Part shown: positions 56,385 through 64,000 of the stretch, piece by piece | Layout: every line of letters begins with the position of its first letter | Numbering within the stretch: position 1 is the stretch's first letter | Assembly (NCBI GenBank): GCA_023376005.1 | Contig: CM042157.1 | Location: 84,234,836-84,298,835 of the forward strand | From: Doryteuthis pealeii | Taxonomy: Eukaryota; Mollusca; Cephalopoda; Myopsida; Loliginidae | Reading direction: 5' to 3' | DNA: 64,000 bases | Program-made: the position numbers and the translations under genes | The notes under the pieces: generated by a model | What the model was told of the DNA's origin: nothing | Databases searched by the model: none | Seen by the model: the letters and a program-made list of their open reading frames with translations, nothing else

Positions 56385-56655
56385 AATATATATAATATAT
56401 ATATATATTTCTTCATCTTTCTCTTTTGTCTCTTGACCAGAAGATTCCTCTTCCATTGCACGATATGCAACAGGTTGACATGCTGTAAAGCCAACCAACC
56501 AACCAGCCAGCCAGCCAGCCAACCAAATTGAGTTTAAAGAAGAAAAATTTAGTTATAAAAAAAAAAATTGAGTGCCCATCAACAATTAAAACGTCTTCAG
56601 CATAAAATGATCTGATGGATTAACATGTTGTAAAATCCCAAGCAGCCAACGAAAG
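56385..56655 (+). repeat. Copy of the LTR-Y/RetA junction and a RetA tail
   Basis: 56405-56530 repeats 55432-55525, including the LTR end (caaca), the ggtt duplication and the RetA tail. The nested insertion was therefore copied as a block. Here the LTR end keeps the original CAACA. A further RetA tail follows to 56655. Confidence 0.7.
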
Positions 56656-56962
56656 CAATGGATCCGGCACTGAAACTGCTACAGAATGCTTCCCTACTAC
56701 AAAGAGCGATCACTCATTTTGCTTGACAGAGAGCGTCGTTCATTCGCTTGGAATCTCCGCCCCCCCCCCTCTCATACCAGATTCCATTTTAATAACTTCT
56801 TTCCAAGAACACCTGCAGTGTGCATCAAATTCTTTCCGGAATATTTTCCTCCCCCCCCCTCCTCCTCCTCCCAGCTAAAACCTTGGACCTTTTAAATTTG
56901 GGGTTAATGAGTGTCATAGTTTTGATATTTGCTTTGTTGTCCCTTTATAAAACGCTTTTGAT
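56656..56962. other. Unassigned sequence
   Basis: C and CTC runs at 56760-56770 and 56852-56871. No recognised gene. Confidence 0.4.
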
Positions 56963-57660
56963 CTACGAATCTCATTACAATCATTGAAGGAAAATGATAT
57001 CACGTTAACAAAGACGAGAAGCAGATGATATCCTACAGAAACTATCACGGATACAGACTATGCAGATGATCTAGTGCTTCTTGCAAATACACCAACCCAA
57101 GCCGAATCACTGCAGCATAGCCTGGAGCTGGCAGAAAGAGACTATGTGAACTCAGGATAAAGGAGATTTCATGTGTTTTAAATAAGATCGAGCCATCTGC
57201 CCATTTTGATCTATGAATCTCAATTACATCATTGAAGGAAAATGGTATCACGTTAAAAAGACGAGAAGCAGATGATATCCTACAGAAACTATCACGGATA
57301 CAGACTATGCAGATGATCTAGCGCTTCTTGCAAATACACCAACCCAAGCCGAATCACTGCAGCATAGCCTGAAGCTGGCAGAAAGAGGCTATGTGAACTC
57401 AGGATAAAGGAGATTTCATGTGTTTTAAATAAGATCGAGCCATCTGCCCATTAAATGGCCAACCTCTGAAATTAGTAGACCAGTTCACATATCTAGAAAG
57501 TGATGTATGTAGGAAAGGCAAGGACTGCTATTGACACGTTATGTGATCTCTCTGATAAAATAAAGTGTGATTTCTTCCAAGATGTAGCCATATTGTATGG
57601 TTCACAACTTGAACTTAAAAAAAAAAAAATGCTTGGAGAAAAAGTTAGAGAACAACACAA
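56963..57660 (+). pseudogene. Non-LTR reverse-transcriptase fragment, tandemly duplicated
   Basis: The RT active-site region DYADDLVLLANTPTQAESL appears twice (YADD at 57059-57070 and 57306-57317), 247 bp apart. The second copy continues NGQPLKLVDQFTYLESDV, then, after a frameshift, ARTAIDTL...LSDKIKCDFFQDVAILYG. YADD is the metal-binding motif of LINE polymerases. Stops and frameshifts in both copies make them dead. The C-terminal ends at 19141 and 22985 may belong to the same LINE family. Confidence 0.8.
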
Positions 57661-57677
57661 CGATGCTGTGTGCTGTT

Positions 57678-57880
57678 TGGAACTTCATCATCAGATAATT
57701 TCACGTCATACCCAGGACATTAAAAACCTCAAGCCACTGCCTTCTAGCACAAATATGATAAAAAGGGTTGGGGACAATCATATAGGTGCTAGGGCTTGAC
57801 GTGACAAGCCAATTGATTAGAGGGATTTGGTTTGGTTTCTTTGATTAATGGCATATCAAACTTCATGGGTCATTTAATAC
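57678..57880 (-). mobile_element. RetA fragments
   Basis: An internal RetA part (tcataggtgctagggcttg region at 57780) is followed by a separate tail part from ttggtttggtttctttgatt. A SINE1 relic interrupts or follows it. Confidence 0.6.
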
Positions 57881-57894
57881 CAAAGCCATCCTTG

Positions 57895-58020
57895 TAGAAG
57901 AACAGTAGTGGCACTATATAATCTATGAAGTGCAACAAAAGTTTCATCTAAGGATTGAACTTGGTCAGTGATTCCATTTCCAATGGTGATAACCATTACG
58001 TTAAGTACGTCACTAATCCT
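57895..58020 (-). mobile_element. SINE1 head relic
   Basis: Minus-strand taatggttatcaccattgga and caagttcaatccttag are the SINE1 box A and box B region. The 3' part is lost. Confidence 0.55.
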
Positions 58021-58206
58021 TGTAGAAAGAGGAAGTACTGTTATTCCAATTGCGAAGGTTTGATAAGAGGTCAAAGGGTCAGTTCTTGTTTTCATCTTAA
58101 AGTCATATTATTTTTGGAAGTTGTAGGAAGATTTCAAAGAGGCAATGTCTATGAACATAAAGAAAAAAACAGAGCGTCTCTTATTCCAGACTGAAGGAGG
58201 AGAAGG

Positions 58207-58238
<32 letters not shown>

Positions 58239-58597
58239 AGCGAGAGAGAGGGGGGGGGCATTTGGGTAGGGGGACAGATGGGGTTGATTTGCCAACTGAG
58301 CAAGGATTTCAGCTTTTTTAGTTTTACAAACAGATTGTGGCAGTACATCTGGCATCAGCCGTTGCTTGCAGGGTTACCCCAACATCTGTTGCCTCTCACC
58401 ATGACACACAGACTTTCTGCCAGGCACAGGGAAACAGGGACAACCTTTTTGGAAAACATGACCTCCTTTTGCACGATACATGACTGAATTTTATTTTGGT
58501 TTCCCCTCTCAATCCATTAGAGCCAAATCTCAAATGGAACAGGAGACATTTAAGAACTCTTTAGTATTTAACCCTTCCAGGCAGTAAAAAATAATCT
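58021..58597. other. Unassigned sequence with poly-A
   Basis: Poly-A at 58207-58235. The 79- and 69-codon frames here are not recognised. Confidence 0.35.
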
Positions 58598-59185
58598 AGC
58601 AAGACCTGTGGATATACCACAGTATGATAATTTAATTATTACACTGTTTGATATGTTTACTAAATAGTTCAATATGTAAAAAGTATGATAATGTTCGAAT
58701 GAAACAGATTTACGTTATCACTTCCGCGCAGTCACCCACTCTCTCTATCTTTCCCCTACTCTGTTTTTTTTTGGTTTGGTTTGTTTTGTTTTGTTTTACG
58801 GCATATCAACCTCAGTGGGTCATTTAATGCCGATAAAGTTTTGAAATAAATCAATTCTTAATGGATAATACAATTTTTTTATAAATACATTTTTCTATTT
58901 AACCCATAGATGGGACTCTGTTTTTTCTTTGTTTCTTTCTTATAATATTTTTCTGTGTAGCATGTCCTTTTTCTTCCTTTTCTTTCTTAATAATAAAAAC
59001 GGAATTGTCCATTATTTAGCTGAGGTGACAACACTCATAAGAAATAAGAATTACGGTGGATAAGTAACACCAGATAATCTGGATTTACATTTTTCCATTT
59101 CATCTTGGATGATTTGGACGGCCTGATTTTTAACCAGAGGGTGTTGCAAGACGATCACAGTCATACTTTTAAGGAACATGATTAC
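58598..59185 (+). repeat. FamG copy split by a short RetA
   Basis: FamG from agacctgtggatataccaca to ttcccctactctgtttttt resumes at 58915 and ends near gtcatacttttaaggaac. The interruption is in register. Confidence 0.72.
58770..58914 (-). mobile_element. RetA, severely 5'-truncated
   Basis: Only the last 145 bp of RetA with its CCAAA/AAAAC tail. Flanked by an exact 12-bp duplication, actctgtttttt, at 58758-58769 and 58915-58926. It is nearly identical to the ends of the copies at 321 and 26430, so probably young. Confidence 0.88.
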
Positions 59186-59189
59186 TGAT

Positions 59190-59450
59190 ATATAGATTTA
59201 GCAGGTTTTAGAATAATTCCTAGGTTCAAATCCTGGATAAAGCTGTTTGCATTTAACATAGTGCTAATACTCTTGGGAAAAAGTATGTCCAACTATTCCT
59301 CTCACCTCAGATATGTGTAAATAGTAGGGCAGTCTAGACTTTTAAATCTTGGTATGGTAACTGGTCTAGGAGAAGGACATTTCTGAATTCAAAACACTTA
59401 AAAATTTATCTTATGTTGCATCCTGCTCTTGGGCTTATAAATGCATGCAG
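59190..59450 (+). mobile_element. SINE1 copy, head eroded
   Basis: Box B region taggttcaaatcctgg, then gggaaaaagtatgtcc, agtagggcagtctag and ctaggagaaggacatttctg in SINE1 order. Confidence 0.7.
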
Positions 59451-59457
59451 ATAATTA

Positions 59458-59540
59458 GGCACCTCATGTAGCTTAATGGTTAGCAAGCTAGCTTAGCAGA
59501 CGATTGTTAGTGAGTTTGATTCTCACTGGGTGCCCCATAA
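59458..59540 (+). tRNA. tRNA-like sequence (SINE head or tRNA pseudogene)
   Basis: ggcacctcatgtagcttaat at the 5' side and gggtgcc at the 3' side form most of an acceptor stem. GTGAG-TTTGATT-CTCAC is a perfect T-arm. Box A tagcttaatgg is present. The anticodon arm does not fold cleanly, so I doubt a working tRNA. The bases after it (to about 59880) contain duplicated C/G blocks and no gene I recognise. Confidence 0.4.
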
Positions 59541-59882
59541 ATTTGACCATTGTGTCACATCTAAACAAGCTTAGTAAATAACTATATAGCCAAATAATGT
59601 AAGTTTCATGTGTGGATATATATGAACATACATAGGAGGTGCTTGTTAAATAATAGCGTCGATCCCAGAGGGCTATCCCCCCAGGCAATACCTGCCCCCT
59701 TGATTTAAAGGGGCAGGGCTGGTTTATTGTCCAGCGCCTGAGCACCCCCCTTGAGGGGGAATGCTGACAGGATCAACGCATTTTTTGTACCTACCACCTA
59801 TGAGCTTTGGTTTATGGGTGGGCCCACATAAAAATGTCCTTGTGTCATGCCCTCATAAGCGAGGTGAGAGGCAAATACCCAT

Positions 59883-60300
59883 AGGAGGCGCTTGTAGTGT
59901 AACAGTTATCAACATGGGAAATAAACTAAACAGTCCGATTTTAAACTTTGGGAGAGGTTGTTTGTATTTCAAATAATGCTAATACTCGTAGGGAACGTAT
60001 AAACCCAACTATTAGTAATAGAAGGGCAGATTCGGCTCTTTAACGTTGGTATAGCAAACAGTGGAGGTGTATAGTGTAATGGTTATTGTCAAAGGAAATG
60101 GACTTAGCGACATGTGTTCAAATCCTAGATGAGATTGTTTGCACTTCATGTAGTGCTAATACCCTTGGGAAAGGTATGAACCCAATTATTCTCCCTCTAG
60201 GTATGGGTAAATAATAGGGCAGACTGGGTTCTTTAACCTTGGTTTGGCAACTAGTCTAGGAGAAGGAAAACTGAATTCAAACCTGTTAAACTTTGCTCCT
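59883..60300 (+). mobile_element. Two SINE1 copies in tandem
   Basis: First unit 59883-60062 (aggaggcgcttgtagtgtaa head, eroded). Second unit 60063-60300 (gtggaggtgtatagtgtaat head, box B gtgttcaaatcc) with a complete body ending ctgaattcaaacctgtt. Confidence 0.75.
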
Positions 60301-60311
60301 GAATAATAATT

Positions 60312-60539
60312 GGACCATATTACCTTTAGGCACCCCTTTTTGATCTCGATTAAGAAAGGACATGTTTTTTAATTTACACCGTCAATATCGGGTTAGGGTT
60401 AGGGTATGAGTTAGTTTTATAATTTAAAAAAAATATCTAAAAATCGTCTGTTAAAACAACCGGATATTGACGGTGTAAATGAAAAACATGTCCTTTCTTA
60501 ATCGAGATCAAAAAGGGGTGCCTAAAGGTCATATGGTCT
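60312..60539. mobile_element. TelD foldback element, copy 2
   Basis: Same arms as 30118-30346 (ggaccatattacctttaggc ... gcctaaaggtcatatggtct). The core has ggttagggttagggtatg, with the G-rich strand on the plus strand, opposite to copy 1. Flanks taataatt (60304-60311) and gaataatt (60540-60547) are an 8-bp duplication with one mismatch. Confidence 0.78.
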
Positions 60540-60547
60540 GAATAATT

Positions 60548-60800
60548 TTTAAACATATCTATTTGACCCAAAGATGAGAATCTAACATGTACTACCACTT
60601 CGTGTCAGAGTGGACCTGGAAGTAATGGCAAATAAAAAGTACTTCACATTACCCAGATCTCCAGAACTGTAGCCTCATCATCAGATGGACTTTAGTATCA
60701 TACCCAAGATACCCTTTATTTTGTTGGGGAGGGGTTTTGTCCCTCTCCAATGGATACAGTCAGTGTATTGTAAGCCTTGCTGACATAGACATTTAAGATC
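60548..60800 (-). mobile_element. RetA subfamily A2 fragment
   Basis: From atatctatttgacccaaag to gatacagtcagtgtattgta. The tail part is missing. The TelD copy sits at its left edge. Confidence 0.65.
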
Positions 60801-60949
60801 GAACAGGAAGGGACTTTTTATAGGGGATTGACAAGCAAGATTTTTTTTAAATTACAAAGAAAACAGAAATTTCATGGTGATTTTATAAAATGATTGTGGA
60901 TTTCTAAAATTCTTTATTGTAATAAAATTCATTCGGCTGCAAAAAGTAA

Positions 60950-61735
60950 AATGAAAGAGAAAATGAATTGTTGAAAAAAAAAAAAAAAAAAGAAAATGAA
61001 AAAGGAATGGGATGAAAGAAAGAAAAATGAGAAGTAGAGAATAAGAAAGAAGAACAAAATAGAAAGAGAGAATTAAACAGAATAGTAAAAAAGAAATAGA
61101 GAAAAAGATTAAAAAAAGAAAAAAAAGAATAAGAACAAGAAAAAAGAATAAGAAAAATATAAAAAAGAATAAAAAAAAGAAAAATATAAAAAAGAAAAAG
61201 AATTAAAGAAAAAAAAAGAAAAAATGAGGAAAAAATGAAAAAATAAGAAAGAAAAAAAAAGTAGAGAACTAGAAGAAGAAAATGTGAAAGTGAAGAAGAC
61301 AAAAAGAGAAAAAAGAAAAAGAAAAAGAAATAAAAAAAAAAGAAAAAGAAATAAAGAAAAAAAAGAAAAAGAAAAAGAAATAAAGAAAAAAAAAGAAAGA
61401 GAAAAGAGAAGAAAAAAAAAAAATAAGAAAAAAAAAAAAAAAAAATGAGGAAAAAATGAAAAATAAGAAAATAGAAAAAAAAAGAGAACTAGAAGAAGAA
61501 AATGTGAAAGTGAAGAAGACAAAAAAGAAAAAAGAAAAAGAAATAAAGAAAAAAAAGAAAAGAGAAAAAAATAAGAAAAAAATGAGGAAAAAATGAAAAA
61601 TAAGAAAAAAGATAAAAAAAGAAAGAGAAAATGTGAAAGTGAAGAAAGAAAAGAGAAAGAAATATTAAAGAAAGAAAAGGAAGAAAAGAAAAGAAAGCAA
61701 AAAAAAAGAAAAGAAAAGGAAGTAAAATCTAGATT
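60950..61735. repeat. A-rich homopurine tract of about 780 bases
   Basis: Plus strand is A with scattered G (aagaaaaagaaataaagaaa). Blocks such as gaactagaagaagaaaatgt + gaaagtgaagaagac recur at 61266, 61486 and, partly, 61629, so it grew by segment duplication. The 132- and 215-codon minus-strand Phe/Ser/Leu frames are artefacts. Confidence 0.9.
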
Positions 61736-61955
61736 AGTTTCTTTGTTATCATACACAATGCCATGTGTGGAAATATCTTATCTGTAAAGTTGACACAATT
61801 ACATTAAAAACACACACACACATCCACTTATTACTCAGTTCACTAGAAAAAAAAAATCTTTTTTTTTTTTGGCATTTCAAATATTCCTTCCTTTTCCAAC
61901 TTGTCATTAGAAGAACCAATACCACATGCCAACACAATAATGTAAATTGCAAAGA

Positions 61956-61957
<2 letters not shown>

Positions 61958-62014
<57 letters not shown>

Positions 62015-62117
62015 TATATATGTGCTACTCATACACTGAGTTGGCGAGGACTGGTATCGAACTAGGAACCTTGTGGTTTCTAGCTGAACGCTCAACCGAC
62101 TGAGCTAACCCGGCCCC
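61958..62117 (-). repeat. (TA)n and SINE2 head
   Basis: (TA)n at 61959-62011 is followed by a minus-strand SINE2 head (ccgggttagctcagtcggtt; box B gttcctagttcgatacc) that ends in the microsatellite after actcagtgtatgagtagcac. Confidence 0.8.
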
Positions 62118-62118
62118 C

Positions 62119-62269
62119 TAAAGGTAAATCTAATGAGTCAGACGAACCTACTAAAAGTTTTGCTTAATGCTCTTCAGGGCTAAGATCTGACTCTTAGTCA
62201 GATCTTAGCCCTGAAGAGCATTAAGCAAAACTTTTAGTAGGTTCGTCTGACTCATTAGATTTACCTTTA
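62119..62269. mobile_element. Perfect palindrome, 74-bp arms
   Basis: Arms 62119-62192 and 62196-62269 are exact inverse copies around the loop ctt. The ends read TAAAGG and CCTTTA, consistent with a TA target. It abuts the SINE2 head. Exact arms imply recent origin or recent conversion. Confidence 0.85.
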
Positions 62270-62352
62270 TTATTTGCTCTACTTAGGTATTGAGCACTTT
62301 TTACTTATTAGTTTTAGTCTCCTGGCAGTTTGTATGAATATACATATCTATA

Positions 62353-62392
<40 letters not shown>

Positions 62393-62579
62393 CATACATA
62401 TAAATTTTTTCTTTTGGCCAAAATATTGTACCAATAGATTATTTTTTTTGGTATGATTATCTTGGTCTTTTATTTTTTCCAAAAATTTTTTTCTTCCCGG
62501 TTGAAGTTTGGTAGTATATTTTTACAATCAAACTATTTGCTGGGTTTTTTCTCACCGCGTGATTTACAATAAGTATATT

Positions 62580-62633
<54 letters not shown>

Positions 62634-63819
62634 TGAAGAATAGGAGGGTTGGAGTAAATCCAACAGAATGTGACAAGGATAAAGGAAAAATGGACAAAAA
62701 GGAATAACTCAAAACAAATAGATGTGGAGATATATTTCGTTCCGCATTAAGCAGTACTTCTTCAGTCAGTTTATTAAAGTCAATATTTTAACCCAACTTC
62801 TTCCTACCACACCCCACTCCCAACAAGCACTCAGCCACCTCCTCATTCTATCACCCAAACAAATCCCAATCTTTTGATCTTTCCCCCTCTACTTTCCATG
62901 ATAGATGTCCTCTGATCAACCAAATCCTCACAAACTATTCCCTTCCATCCTGAATTACTCACCAAACTCTCCCCCACTCACTCACTTTCTCCTCTATAAA
63001 TACAAATGTATAACCGGTCGGTCGCTACTGAGCTAAAGGGCTCACAGAATTTCCGAAATTGGCCGTCAAGATCGGATTTTCTGCATCAACCAAGGATTGC
63101 AGGGTCTCTATATTTGCCAAAATCTAGCCGAATGCCTACGTTGTGTTCAGATATCAAACGACTAGAAATCTGCTATAAAAACTAATTTCCAAGGTTAATG
63201 GCGGCCTAGTGGTCACATAAAAACAACTCTTTTTCTTCTTCAAACTTAACAAAATTTATATTCAAATAACAAAAAAATACAAACAATTATTTCTCAAGAC
63301 TGGGGGAGTGATGGACCCGTAATTAATAACTTCTGGTCTTCTGCAAAGTATTGTGCAAAACAGTTTGTAAGTTGACTAAGTTTTCAAATGGTCTTAGCTG
63401 AAGTCAGTTTCTCTCGGCTCACAGTATTTGCGTTAATCAAAATTTTTATTTTTTATCTTTTAAAATTTTTTATACGCATTGTAATTGCCTTCAAATCATT
63501 AATATATTATAACATACTTAACAATGCTTCAAGTAAATTAACAATTACTTTTATACTTATTTGTGTATGTGTAAGTATATAAAAAATGGAATAAATCCAA
63601 CAGTGTAAGGTATAGATATAGAAAAACAATAGTAAATAATGTGCTAACAAGCGTCTCTTTCAACTCCATGAGGTTTAAAAAATGTAGTTCAACTGAAATT
63701 ATTTAGAATTAAAATGAAACAATTGTAAAGGACATTTTGTAAACACTAGTCTTCATCAGAGCACAGATTTTTGTTGAATGAATTTATAAGTGTATGTGTA
63801 AGTATGGGCCGATAGAAGT
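62270..63819. other. AT-rich sequence with (TA)n; relic of the ribozyme-bearing repeat
   Basis: (TA)n at about 62349-62391 and 62582-62627. 62627-62690 and 63573-63600 share taaatccaacag, a small repeated boundary. ctgaagaagtactgc...gcggaacgaaat (minus, 62736-62766) is a hammerhead-like order with an extra base. 63468-63494 matches the tail of the repeat at 21462-21700. No gene is recognised. Confidence 0.4.
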
Positions 63820-64000
63820 TAAGGAGGCACACATAGTGTAATAGTTATCATTATAGGAAAATAACTTGGTGACATAGTTCAAATCCTGGATGAGGCTATT
63901 TGCATTCCATTTTGCACTAATGTCCTTGGGAAAGGCAGGATTACATCTTTTCCCTCCAGTTATGTGTAAATAGTAGGGCAGACCAGGTTCTTTAGCCTTG
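63820..64000 (+). mobile_element. SINE1 copy, cut by the window end
   Basis: Head aaggaggcacacatagtgta with box B tagttcaaatcctgg, then gggaaaggcagg and agtagggcagaccaggttct. It continues past base 64000. Confidence 0.75.

Noticed and set aside
60904..61756. 132- and 215-codon minus-strand frames
   Set aside because: Poly-Phe/Ser from an A-rich tract; same reasoning.
63740..63770. CTGATGAAG on the minus strand as a hammerhead
   Set aside because: No GAAA box and no stem II.

Overview
The window reads as intergenic DNA from an animal nuclear genome. It is AT-rich with long microsatellites. It carries tRNA-derived SINEs with box A and box B, non-LTR reverse-transcriptase fragments (YADD), solo LTRs, a mariner-type pseudogene, Helitron-like elements and TTAGGG-type motifs. 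A cephalopod-like or other lophotrochozoan source is my guess from the general repeat style; the sequence does not prove it. I find no complete protein-coding gene. Nearly all long open frames lie in simple repeats or retroposons. The best gene-like signal is one 74-base minus-strand exon candidate at 45155-45228.

Repeat families (my names). RetA: a retroposon of about 590 bp with an A-rich tail, 5' truncations and 11-15 bp target duplications; A2 is a subfamily. SINE1 and SINE2: tRNA-headed SINEs. Hel: non-autonomous Helitron-like elements (TC...CTAG, inserted between A and T, with a 3' hairpin). TelC and TelD: inverted-repeat DNA elements with 8-bp target duplications and TTAGGG-like cores. 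FamH: about 290-bp repeats with inverted termini, a tRNA-like box and a hammerhead-like motif. FamG and FamL: unclassified repeats. LTR-X: three solo LTRs with 4-bp duplications. LTR-Y: two LTRs with TGTTG/CAACA-type ends.

Layout. 0-9 kb: RetA copies, one Helitron, one TIR transposon, SINEs and a GC-richer stretch at 6.5-8.2 kb. 9-16 kb: FamG, two Helitrons, three FamH units and a large foldback. 17-25 kb: two TelC elements, LINE 3' ends, a complete hammerhead ribozyme motif (21621-21666, minus) and a SINE1 triplet. 25-33 kb: nested RetA, purine tracts, a mariner relic, TelD, two LTR-X and LINE fragments. 33.8-37.2 kb: a satellite of about 55 bp with an assembly gap. 37-48 kb: FamH, purine tracts, minisatellites, a second hammerhead copy (45006-45049) and the exon candidate. 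48-64 kb: stacked LTRs inside RetA and Helitron copies, four foldbacks including a perfect 74-bp-arm palindrome, RT fragments and more SINEs.

The most interesting content is ribozyme-bearing repeats and mobile elements with telomere-like cores, not a gene system.
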